A stretch of DNA of 16,006 bases from UPXZ01 sp964345395 (GTDB lineage Bacteria; Bacteroidota; Bacteroidia; Bacteroidales; Paludibacteraceae). The position numbers were made by a program, and so were the translations under genes. A model generated the notes under the pieces. It was not told the DNA's origin. It was given only the letters and a program-made list of their open reading frames with translations, and made no database searches. How positions within the stretch are numbered: position 1 is the first letter of the stretch; every line of letters begins with the position of its first letter. Below are positions 8,513-15,206 of this stretch, piece by piece. The stretch spans positions 1-16,006 of the forward strand of contig CAYFRA010000042.1 in assembly GCA_964345395.1 (NCBI GenBank), given 5' to 3'.

Positions 8513-9965
8513 TTTTATTTTGGTGATCTTGTTTTTTAGCAAATAAATTTGTCCTCAATTGTAAGTACAACTCCTTGAAAAACAATTTGATTATAAAAAA
8601 GTAAATCGTTGCACTAGCCACGCTTTTAGTAATCAGTGATACTAAGTTAGGCATATCAAATACTGAAATCAACCAGCATGTAAAAGCAATTACAACACCT
8701 ACAAAAAAAGCAGGGAGTATGTTTCTTATTTGCACTTTCCAATAATAGGTAAGCTCTTTTTTACTAAACCAAGTGCTTATTAGATAGCTTAACCACGATA
8801 CTACCGCATAGCCCATAATCATTGCTATTCCTCCAAAATTTACCAAAGCTACAATAACAATAATAATCATCAACTTCTTCAGCAATTCAATACGGAATGT
8901 CAATTTAGATTTTCCTCGTGCATTGAGTGCATTCAAATTGAGTAAATAGAGTGGGGCAAGCATATTGGCTGCTACGATAATCTGAAAGTATGGAACTGAT
9001 GCTAACCATTTTTCAGTAACAAGTGTTATGATTAAATCTTCGGCACTGAAAATTAAGAAAAATCCAACTGGGAAGGCTATGAGTGCAATTTTACTAATAA
9101 ACACTTTGAGCATATTTCGTAATCGGGTCGTATCTTCCTGAATTTGTGAGAATATATTGTAAGTCGATCCCGTAAAAATAGTATTGATGGCGTAGTTAAC
9201 AGTTTCTGCTTGTTTGTTGGCTTGGTAGTAGTAGCCAACTACAGAAGATGAATAAAATTTACCGAAAATAAAAGTGAAAATATTATTAAACAGTGCGTTT
9301 AACACCGAAGTGCCCAGTAGATTGACGCTAAACCACCAATGTTCACGAATATAAGCGAATGAAAAATAAAATAACGGTTTCCATTGAACAGTTAAGTAAT
9401 AGAAAACAAAACGGAACAAATGGTACGAAATCATTTGCCATACTATTGCCCACACTTCGTAAGATTGCAATGCTAAAACGATAGCAATTGTCCCACTTAT
9501 TGCCGTTGAAGCAATGTTGATTTTAGATATTGTTTTGTAATTGAGCATCATTCCTAATTTTACACTTGGAATGATATAAAGTGAATTGATAGGGATAATA
9601 AGAAAAACAAATCGAGCTACAACTGTCAGTTCTGGTGTGCTGTAATAATGAGCAATAAATGGCGATGTGATATACAGGACGCCATAAAGCAATAAACCTA
9701 CAATAAAATTAAAATAGAAAATGGAGCTATATTCACGATTGTTGTTTGTTTTTTTTCGTATAAGTGATTGTCCAAATCCGCTATCAACAAAAACCATCGA
9801 TAAGGCATTAAACACTGCCAGCATCGCTATCAGACCAAATGACTCAACTGCCAAGCTACGAGCTAATGTGATGCTGATAATCAATTGAAGAGATTGCTGA
9901 CCGATACGATCTACTGCCAGCCATTTGATTGATGCAATTGTTTTCTCTTTTAGCTTATCGCTCAT
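8499..9965 (-). CDS. Polysaccharide flippase, Wzx/WzxC-type (MOP superfamily)
   Basis: A 488-residue inner-membrane protein with about 12-14 hydrophobic segments, the size expected for lipid-linked oligosaccharide flippases of the MOP superfamily. The N-terminus (KWLAVDRIGQQSLQLI, residues 14-29, then ARSLAVESFGLIAM, 35-48) and the DSGFGQSLIRKK segment (61-72) are characteristic of the WzxC/TuaB-like branch. It is predicted to move undecaprenyl-linked O-antigen, capsule or exopolysaccharide units across the inner membrane. No glycosyltransferases or polymerase are nearby, so it is not inside an obvious polysaccharide cluster here. It starts with ATG at 9965, downstream of the pepT terminator, and so should have its own promoter, but I found no good TAnnTTTG match. 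Confidence 0.9.
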   Translation of the reverse strand: MSDKLKEKTIASIKWLAVDRIGQQSLQLIISITLARSLAVESFGLIAMLAVFNALSMVFVDSGFGQSLIRKKTNNNREYSSIFYFNFIVGLLLYGVLYITSPFIAHYYSTPELTVVARFVFLIIPINSLYIIPSVKLGMMLNYKTISKINIASTAISGTIAIVLALQSYEVWAIVWQMISYHLFRFVFYYLTVQWKPLFYFSFAYIREHWWFSVNLLGTSVLNALFNNIFTFIFGKFYSSSVVGYYYQANKQAETVNYAINTIFTGSTYNIFSQIQEDTTRLRNMLKVFISKIALIAFPVGFFLIFSAEDLIITLVTEKWLASVPYFQIIVAANMLAPLYLLNLNALNARGKSKLTFRIELLKKLMIIIVIVALVNFGGIAMIMGYAVVSWLSYLISTWFSKKELTYYWKVQIRNILPAFFVGVVIAFTCWLISVFDMPNLVSLITKSVASATIYFFIIKLFFKELYLQLRTNLFAKKQDHQNKTTNQ

Positions 9966-10020
9966 TCAGTCAGAAATTAGAAAAATAGATTGTGGGTTTT
10001 GAGATGCAAGCACGCATTTT

Positions 10021-10059
10021 AAAAACAACTTAGTTAAGACAGAAGTCCTAACTAAGTTG
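10021..10059 (-). terminator. Intrinsic terminator of pepT
   Basis: A hairpin with 15-base arms and a single mismatch (10026-10040 with 10045-10059) and a 4-base loop (agaa). On the minus strand it is followed by five T residues (complement of 10021-10025). It begins 22 bases past the pepT stop, which fits a Rho-independent terminator isolating pepT from the flippase gene. The stem is AT-rich but long. Confidence 0.8.
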
Positions 10060-10080
10060 AATGTGCTGAATAGGAGTAAC

Positions 10081-11310
10081 TTATGATTTACTTTCCAAAA
10101 TTTGTGCAATACTTATAATAACTTGCATCGCTTTTTCCATATTTTGAATAGGTAAGTACTCAAAACGACCGTGGAAGTTGTGTCCTCCTGCAAAGATATT
10201 TGGGCAAGGCAAGCCCATATATGATAATCTTGCACCATCTGTTCCACCACGTATAGGTTTCACAATTGGTTCAATATCATTTGCTTTCATTGCGTCAAAA
10301 GCCAAATCGACAATGTGCTTCACGGGTTCTACCATCTCGCGCATATTGTAGTATTGATCTCTCATGCTTACCTCTACTGCACCTTCGCCATAAGTTTTGT
10401 TAAGCTCATTGGCAATCTCTTCGATCAACTGTTTGCGTGCTTCAAATTTATCTCTGTCGTGATCGCGAATGATATAACTCAACGATGCATTTTCCACATC
10501 TCCTTGCATGGCTACCAAATGAAAAAATCCTTCATATCCAGTGGTATGTTCTGGCGTCTCTTTGCGTGGTAGTTTTGTAGCAAACTCAGCAGCCATCATC
10601 ATTGCATTGATCATTTTGCCCTTAGCATAACCGGGGTGAACATTCAAACCAGTAAACTTAATTGTGGCACCCGCTGCATTAAAATTCTCATACTCCAACT
10701 CACCTATGGTGCTACCATCCATCGTATATCCCCACTCAGCTCCAAATGCCTCTACATCGAAATGATCGGCACCCTGTCCAATCTCCTCATCAGGTGTAAA
10801 TCCTACACGTATTTTGCCGTGTTTGATTTCAGGATGTGCAATAAGATACTCCATAGCACTCACAATCTCAGCAATTCCTGCCTTATCATCAGCACCCAAT
10901 AGGGTAGTGCCATCAGTGAAAATAATGTCATTCCCCACGTATTGCATAACCTCAGGATAAAGAGCAGTTTCAAAAACAATATTCTCCTTCTCGTTCAATA
11001 CGACATCTTTTCCGTCATAGTTTAACACTATTTTTGGCTTGATGTTTTCTCCACTCGAATCAGGAGCTGTGTCCATATGTGCAATGAAGCCAATGGTGGG
11101 TACATTTTCTTTGTCAGTGTTGGCAGGCAATGTTGCCATCACATAGCCATTTTCGTCTAAAGTTACATCAACCAATCCTATCGACTTAAGTTCTTCAACA
11201 AGGTATTGTGCCAAAACCATTTGACCGGGTGTACTGGGAGTAGTACCTGTGTTTTCATCGGCTGTGGTATGAAAACTTACATACTTCAAAAAACGATCTG
11301 TAATATTCAT
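10081..11310 (-). CDS. pepT: Peptidase T (tripeptidase, M20B family)
   Basis: A cytoplasmic zinc aminotripeptidase that removes the N-terminal residue from tripeptides in the last steps of peptide use. The 409-residue length equals the family norm. All expected catalytic and metal positions are visible: His78 and Asp80 in GFIAHMDTAPD, Asp141 in LLGADDKAG, Glu175-Glu176 in TPDEEIGQG, Asp198 in TMDGSTIGELEYE, and His377 in AGGHNFHGRFE. The dimerisation-domain His in GLNVHPGYAKG (221-231) is also present. It starts with ATG at 11310, diverges from the ketoacyl synthase gene, and ends in a clear terminator, so it is monocistronic. Confidence 0.97.
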   Translation of the reverse strand: MNITDRFLKYVSFHTTADENTGTTPSTPGQMVLAQYLVEELKSIGLVDVTLDENGYVMATLPANTDKENVPTIGFIAHMDTAPDSSGENIKPKIVLNYDGKDVVLNEKENIVFETALYPEVMQYVGNDIIFTDGTTLLGADDKAGIAEIVSAMEYLIAHPEIKHGKIRVGFTPDEEIGQGADHFDVEAFGAEWGYTMDGSTIGELEYENFNAAGATIKFTGLNVHPGYAKGKMINAMMMAAEFATKLPRKETPEHTTGYEGFFHLVAMQGDVENASLSYIIRDHDRDKFEARKQLIEEIANELNKTYGEGAVEVSMRDQYYNMREMVEPVKHIVDLAFDAMKANDIEPIVKPIRGGTDGARLSYMGLPCPNIFAGGHNFHGRFEYLPIQNMEKAMQVIISIAQILESKS

Positions 11311-11373
11311 TTATATCTATTTTTTTATTCTTATAAATGTAATAAATGATAAAGCTGAAAATTGCATTTCATA

Positions 11374-11407
11374 CAAAAATAAGAATAGATGATTATTAAT
11401 TTACAAA
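11374..11407 (-). promoter_or_regulatory. Bacteroides-type promoter for pepT
   Basis: On the minus strand the -7 box reads TATTTTTG (11381-11374), an exact TAnnTTTG match, with TTTG at 11407-11404 as -33 and a 22-base spacer. The expected start near 11366 gives a leader of about 55 bases. A second TAnnTTTG match (TAAATTTG, 11411-11404) overlaps the -33 and could be an alternative. Confidence 0.5.
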
Positions 11408-11499
11408 TTTAGAAAAAATTGTACTTATATCACGATTAAATAACTCTTAATTTGATTTGCTTTGCATTTTTATGCAAGAATAAACAACTTTAATCCACT

Positions 11500-11534
11500 T
11501 TTGGTGTTATATAGCATATAAAGTTATATTTTTG
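11500..11534 (+). promoter_or_regulatory. Bacteroides-type promoter for the KAS III gene
   Basis: The -33 element TTTG (11500-11503) and -7 element TATTTTTG (11527-11534, exact TAnnTTTG) are separated by 23 bases, at the long end of the usual range. Transcription would start around 11541, leaving a leader of about 40 bases. The start coincides with a perfect 7-bp inverted repeat at 11539-11555. Confidence 0.5.
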
Positions 11535-11538
11535 CACT

Positions 11539-11555
11539 TGTATTTTGCAAATACA
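11539..11555. promoter_or_regulatory. Palindrome at predicted KAS III transcription start
   Basis: Perfect arms tgtattt (11539-11545) and aaataca (11549-11555) are separated by tgc. The site covers the predicted transcription start just after the -7 box, a normal place for a repressor operator. No cognate regulator is identified, and AT-rich palindromes of this size do occur by chance. Confidence 0.35.
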
Positions 11556-11579
11556 TAAACTATTTTAAATAATAAAAGT

Positions 11580-12659
11580 ATGCCAATTTGTAGTATTGTA
11601 ACTGGTACTGGAAGATGTGTTCCAGAAAAAATCGTTAAAAACAAAGATTTTTTGAGTAGTGAGTTCTTTGAAGCTAATGGAGAGTTGATCACTACTCCTA
11701 ATGAACAAATCATTGAGAAATTTAAGGAAATTACAACAATTGAAGAGCGTAGATATGCTGACGATGATCAAAATACATCTGATTTGGCACTTGTTGCAGC
11801 AGAAAGAGCCATCGAATCATCAGGAGTAGATAAGGAAGAGATTGATTATATTATTGTTGCTCATAATTTTGCTGAAACTGCGGCTAATAGTTCCAGAATA
11901 AACATATTGCCCATTGTAGCTTCTCTTCTAAAGAAAAAGTTAGGTATTAAAAATCCAAGTTGTATTCCTTATGATTTATTATTTGGATGTCCTGGTTGGG
12001 TGCAAGGTATGATTCAAGCTAACTCGTTGATTAAATCAGGTGAAGCTAAAAAAGTATTGATTGTTGGTGCCGATGTATTGTCACGTGTTTCTGATCCACA
12101 CGATCGTGATTCAATGATTTACTCTGATGGAGCAGGGGCTGTGATTCTCGAGGCTGTTGATAGAGATACACCAGCCGGTATGATAGCTCACGCCGTTAGA
12201 AATGATAGTTTAGAATACTCTGATATGCTACGTATTGGTCTTTCTTACAAAAAAGAAGAGGCTGACACCGGTAATCTTTACATCAAAATGAATGGAAGAC
12301 GTTTATATCTATATGCTTTAAGCAATGTGCCACAAGCCATTAAAGATAGTTTAGATAAAGCCAACATCCATATCAATGATGTGAATAAAATTCTACTACA
12401 TCAAGCCAACGGCAAAATGGATGATGCTATCGTTGAGCGTCTTTATAAATTATACGATATCGATTATGTGCCTGAAAATGTATTGCCTATGACTATTTCT
12501 AAATTAGGAAACTCGGCAGTAGCTACTGTGCCTACATTGCTTGATTTGTTAGTAAGAAAAGAGTTGAAAGACAATAGCACAGAGAGTGGTGATTATATTG
12601 TGCTTGCCTCAGTGGGTGCAGGTATGAGTATCAATAGCATTGTGTATAAAATGCCTTAA
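11580..12659 (+). CDS. 3-oxoacyl-ACP synthase III family protein (FabH-like)
   Basis: A thiolase-fold condensing enzyme of 359 residues. The KAS III catalytic triad is complete: Cys137 in LFGCPGWVQG, His274 in LLHQANGKM, and Asn311 in KLGNSAVATVP. The C-terminal VGAGMSINS glycine-rich turn is also seen. FabH enzymes condense acyl-CoA with malonyl-ACP to start fatty-acid synthesis. It is some 30-40 residues longer than classical FabH (about 317-330), mostly from an expanded segment at about residues 24-50 and a longer C-terminal half. It may therefore be a Bacteroidota-specific paralogue with another acyl primer rather than the housekeeping FabH, and I give no gene symbol. It is monocistronic, with its own promoter and terminator. 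The ATG at 11580 is the first good start. Confidence 0.92.
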   Translation: MPICSIVTGTGRCVPEKIVKNKDFLSSEFFEANGELITTPNEQIIEKFKEITTIEERRYADDDQNTSDLALVAAERAIESSGVDKEEIDYIIVAHNFAETAANSSRINILPIVASLLKKKLGIKNPSCIPYDLLFGCPGWVQGMIQANSLIKSGEAKKVLIVGADVLSRVSDPHDRDSMIYSDGAGAVILEAVDRDTPAGMIAHAVRNDSLEYSDMLRIGLSYKKEEADTGNLYIKMNGRRLYLYALSNVPQAIKDSLDKANIHINDVNKILLHQANGKMDDAIVERLYKLYDIDYVPENVLPMTISKLGNSAVATVPTLLDLLVRKELKDNSTESGDYIVLASVGAGMSINSIVYKMP

Positions 12660-12691
12660 AAGATGTGACGACTTAGATAATTAAAAGATAT

Positions 12692-12733
12692 AAAAAAGAC
12701 TGGTTCATATGTTTTGCAACCAGTCTTTTTTTT
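12692..12733. terminator. Bidirectional-looking intrinsic terminator
   Basis: Stem gactggtt (12698-12705) pairs perfectly with aaccagtc (12718-12725) around a 12-base loop, flanked by six A on the left (12692-12697) and eight T on the right (12726-12733). It therefore reads as hairpin plus T-run on both strands. It lies 32 bases past the KAS III stop and also between that gene and the convergent LytTR gene, whose stop is about 120 bases away. The sequence between here and 12852 shows nothing else. Confidence 0.85.
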
Positions 12734-12852
12734 GTATATAGGAGTTTTATGTATTTCCTAATTTTATCGTTTATTAATTGTTGTCAAAAGTAGTAAAAAT
12801 ATATCTGAATTGAAAAGTTTTGAAAAATCAAATATACCATTTTATTTATTTT

Positions 12853-13701
12853 CTAAATCGAATATTGTGAAAACTTACGCATAAATGTTTCATAATAGGT
12901 GTTAGATACCGGAATATCGGGAGTGTTGGCAGTATTTAACTCAACAAAAATATTACCTTTAACTTTTTTCAAAATCTCTACTCTATCCATATTAACCAAA
13001 TATGAACGATGACAACGGGTTATTGGCGTATCGTTACCATATTTATGTTCTATTTTCTTCAAGGTGTTGCGTAATAAATAGTGCGATATTTCAGATTTAT
13101 TGAGATAAATAATTTTTGAATAATTGTCAGCCGACTCAATGTAGAGGATATTATCCAAAAGTATTGAGATTTTTAAATCACCTTTTTCATCATAAAAAGC
13201 AATCAATGATTTTGAGTCATTAATTCGTCCTTTTTCTATATCTTCTATAATTGCTTTTTTCTCTTTCCACGAAAAGTAAAGCCACGAAATGCTATAAGGT
13301 AGTAGCAGTATCAGAGCTGTGTTGGTGATGGATTGTTCTAACATTGTGCTAATGCTCCGCTCAATGCCATCTTTTGGAAAAAAAACACCAAAAAGAGTAT
13401 AGAATATAGACATAGCTATTATCTCTGCAATAATAAACATAGCATATTGCCAATATTTAAGCTCTCTAACTGTTGAATATCGTTGAAGAATGATGCGCGA
13501 AATAACAACAACCAACATCCCCGTCAATATGATTAGGCTTGAAAATAGAAAATACTTCAAATCTGATATTCCTGGATACCAATGGCGTGAACCAAAGGGC
13601 TCAAATAGATTGATAAACAGCAAGGCAAATATTGCTGTATAAATAATCATATTGATATTATTCTTTTTCTTAATTAGAAAAGCAGGGATAGTTTTGTTCA
13701 T
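12853..13701 (-). CDS. Membrane-bound LytTR-family transcriptional regulator
   Basis: A 282-residue protein with about four membrane helices (roughly residues 16-34, 48-70, 85-107 and 122-145), a short linker, and a C-terminal LytTR DNA-binding domain (about 177-280). The LytTR domain shows ILYIESADNYSKI (185-197), the central TRCHRSYLVNMDRV core (228-241) and a closing PVSNTYYETF strand-helix (264-273). It has no receiver domain, so it is not a classical response regulator; the membrane part presumably senses or anchors. LytTR proteins bind pairs of direct repeats spaced about two helical turns apart. Three repeats at 20-bp period lie just upstream, so autoregulation and control of the divergent hydrolase gene are likely. 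The start is the ATG at 13701. Confidence 0.94.
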   Translation of the reverse strand: MNKTIPAFLIKKKNNINMIIYTAIFALLFINLFEPFGSRHWYPGISDLKYFLFSSLIILTGMLVVVISRIILQRYSTVRELKYWQYAMFIIAEIIAMSIFYTLFGVFFPKDGIERSISTMLEQSITNTALILLLPYSISWLYFSWKEKKAIIEDIEKGRINDSKSLIAFYDEKGDLKISILLDNILYIESADNYSKIIYLNKSEISHYLLRNTLKKIEHKYGNDTPITRCHRSYLVNMDRVEILKKVKGNIFVELNTANTPDIPVSNTYYETFMRKFSQYSI

Positions 13702-13724
13702 TTGTCTAACTCATTTTGCTTGTG

Positions 13725-13732
13725 CAAAGTTA
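13725..13732 (-). promoter_or_regulatory. Putative -7 element of the LytTR gene
   Basis: On the minus strand this reads TAACTTTG, an exact TAnnTTTG match, predicting a start near 13718 and a leader of under 20 bases. The nearest TTTG (13751-13748) lies only 15 bases upstream, short for this promoter class, so the -33 element is uncertain and an activator may be required. Confidence 0.4.
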
Positions 13733-13784
13733 TGTATTTTATCATTACAAACAGAATATTAATCTATAAATCGAATAGTTATTT

Positions 13785-13844
13785 ATCCCTCTATGGCTCT
13801 TTTCACCCCTCTATGGCTCATTTAATCCCTCTATAGTGGCCTAA
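13785..13844. repeat. Three direct repeats, 20-bp period; candidate LytTR operators
   Basis: Three units begin at 13785, 13805 and 13825. Units 1 and 2 share 17 of 20 bases; unit 3 shares the first ten bases exactly with unit 1 and then diverges. The common core is a(t/c)ccctctat(g/a)g, ending at 13796, 13816 and 13836. The exact 20-bp period places every core on the same DNA face. The array lies between the divergent LytTR and hydrolase genes and ends about 10 bases before the -33 element of the latter, where an activator would bind. LytTR proteins recognise direct repeats of similar spacing, so this is the probable operator of the neighbouring regulator. Confidence 0.75.
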
Positions 13845-13854
13845 TCACCTTTTA

Positions 13855-13886
13855 TTTGCAAATGAATTATAAAGCCTGTTCTTTTG
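13855..13886 (+). promoter_or_regulatory. Promoter of the hydrolase gene (non-consensus -7)
   Basis: TTTG at 13855-13858 and TTCTTTTG at 13879-13886 are separated by 20 bases. The -7 box deviates from TAnnTTTG at its second base. A weak -7 box directly downstream of three phased repeats is what an activator-dependent promoter would look like. The predicted start near 13893 would leave a leader of only a few bases. Confidence 0.4.
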
Positions 13887-13899
13887 CAATTAAAAAAAT

Positions 13900-15024
13900 A
13901 TGATTGATTATATAAAACGCTACAACTTGCTAAATAATAGTTTCCAATTTGGAAAAGAACTTCAAATATCAGATAAAGCTCTGGTGGTTAAACATTATGA
14001 TTTTGAAAGTGAAAAGATAAAATTGAAAAGAAAATTTCCCTTTCTCAAAAGCGACAATAAGATTGTTGAAAATTTCTCTTTTCAATATCCTGTCTTTACT
14101 CCCATCAACTCTACTCAAGAAGATAAAGCAGTGGTTTTATTACACGGATTAAATGAAAGGCATTGGAATAAATACCTAACCTGGGCAGAGTATATCGCTT
14201 CAAATCTTCAGATACCGGTGATCTTGTTTCCTATTGCATATCATATCAACCGTGCACCTACGGCTTGGGCTGATCCTCGTAAAATGAGCGATATCTTCAA
14301 ACTTCGTAAAGAGTCCTATGCAAACGATCGTTCATTGAGTTATGCCAATATTGCATTGAGCGAACGCATAGATAAAGAGCCTATTAGATTCTATCTTTCG
14401 GGACGTCAAACTTTGATGGATATGACTCAGTTGTTTGAAACAATTAAAAGTGGCAAGCATCCTCTTTTCAAACAAGGTACAGACATCAACATTTTTGCCT
14501 ATTCTATTGGTGCGTTTTTGGCTCAAATAGCACTCCTTGCCAACTACCGCAAAATGTTTTCATCAACTCGTCTTTTTATGTTTTGTGGAGGTAGTATATT
14601 AAATTCGATGTATGGAGAGTCTCGCAGTATTCTCGATAAGGCTTCTTTTGTGAAAATGAAAGAATATTACTTAAATGATTTTGCTAACGAGAAGAGTTTT
14701 AGTTGTAAAAAAGATGATATTTTTGATGCATTTAGAAGTATGATAGCTTGTGATGCTTTTAGGGAAGAACGAGAAAATCTCTTTTCAAAAATCAAAAATA
14801 GAATTCAAGCAATTTCACTGACAAAAGATATTGTGGTTCCTTATAAAGGTGTGGTGCAGGCTCTGGGAAAAGATAATGCAAATGAAATTGTCAAATTGCA
14901 AGATTTTTCATTTTCATACACACACGAAAACCCTTTTCCAATCCATATCGAAGATAAAACAGAGTTGAATCGTGCATTTGAATCTGTGTTTTCTAAAGCC
15001 ACTTCATTTTTAAGTCATTTTTAA
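13900..15024 (+). CDS. Putative alpha/beta-hydrolase (DUF6051-like)
   Basis: A 374-residue protein with no signal peptide or membrane segment, hence probably cytoplasmic. It has alpha/beta-hydrolase features: an HG oxyanion-type segment VVLLHGLNERHWNKY (78-92), a nucleophile-elbow-like FAYSIGAFLAQ (199-209) with Ser202 (AYSIG in place of GxSxG), a possible acid Asp310 in LTKDIVVPYKG, and His342 or His349 in THENPFPIHI. I recall similar Bacteroidota proteins being called DUF6051, but I am not certain of the number. The substrate is unknown. The gene is expressed away from the LytTR gene, behind its candidate operators, and is likely its direct target. The 3' end carries an 11-base tandem duplication that sets the present stop codon. 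Confidence 0.75.
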   Translation: MIDYIKRYNLLNNSFQFGKELQISDKALVVKHYDFESEKIKLKRKFPFLKSDNKIVENFSFQYPVFTPINSTQEDKAVVLLHGLNERHWNKYLTWAEYIASNLQIPVILFPIAYHINRAPTAWADPRKMSDIFKLRKESYANDRSLSYANIALSERIDKEPIRFYLSGRQTLMDMTQLFETIKSGKHPLFKQGTDINIFAYSIGAFLAQIALLANYRKMFSSTRLFMFCGGSILNSMYGESRSILDKASFVKMKEYYLNDFANEKSFSCKKDDIFDAFRSMIACDAFREERENLFSKIKNRIQAISLTKDIVVPYKGVVQALGKDNANEIVKLQDFSFSYTHENPFPIHIEDKTELNRAFESVFSKATSFLSHF

Positions 15025-15026
15025 GT
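15005..15026 (+). repeat. 11-bp perfect tandem duplication at the hydrolase stop
   Basis: The sequence catttttaagt occurs at 15005-15015 and again at 15016-15026. Since 11 is not a multiple of three, the second copy changes the frame and supplies the in-frame TAA at 15022. With a single copy the reading frame would continue for about 20 more codons. Confidence 0.8.
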
Positions 15027-15097
15027 CTGTATGTTACCCTTACTTCTCTTATCTCGCAAGGAAAGCCTTATTTATATATTATTTTTCGATAAAAACA

Positions 15098-15128
15098 TTT
15101 GTTGTATTGCACAAATTTATTACTTTTG
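15098..15128 (+). promoter_or_regulatory. Strong Bacteroides-type promoter for fabI
   Basis: TTTG (15098-15101), a 19-base spacer and TACTTTTG (15121-15128) match the -33/-7 consensus fully, the best promoter in the window. The start is expected near 15135, leaving a leader of about 70 bases before the fabI ATG. Confidence 0.7.
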
Positions 15129-15134
15129 TGTAAT
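15106..15134. promoter_or_regulatory. Inverted repeat over the fabI -7 box (candidate operator)
   Basis: Arms attgcacaaa (15106-15115) and tttgtgtaat (15125-15134) match as an inverted repeat at 9 of 10 positions with a 9-base spacer. The dyad spans the spacer, the -7 box and the predicted start, so a bound protein would block RNA polymerase. The right arm overlaps the promoter consensus, which partly constrains its sequence. No regulator gene is adjacent. Confidence 0.45.
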
Positions 15135-15206
15135 TTATTTTCTGATATTTATGTTTTTGAAAGTCAAAATCTTTGATAGTATTGGAAATCATTTAATTTA
15201 AACAAT

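Noticed and set aside
9966..10020. Promoter for the flippase gene
   Set aside because: A promoter is expected after the pepT terminator, but no TAnnTTTG match with fewer than two mismatches was seen.
10315..10902. Two plus-strand open frames of 85 and 88 codons opposite pepT
   Set aside because: Both are cysteine/histidine-rich shadows of the complete pepT frame on the other strand.
11462..11477. ttgcat / atgcaa inverted repeat
   Set aside because: Only 6-base arms in AT-rich DNA, no T-run, and not positioned on a promoter element.
13785..13844. Possible CRISPR fragment
   Set aside because: Period of 20 with contiguous units and no variable spacers, no cas genes; it fits an operator array.
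15053..15090. Weak hairpin (aagg/cctt) followed by T-rich sequence after the hydrolase gene
   Set aside because: The stem is only about 4 bases and the T tract is interrupted; too weak to call a terminator.
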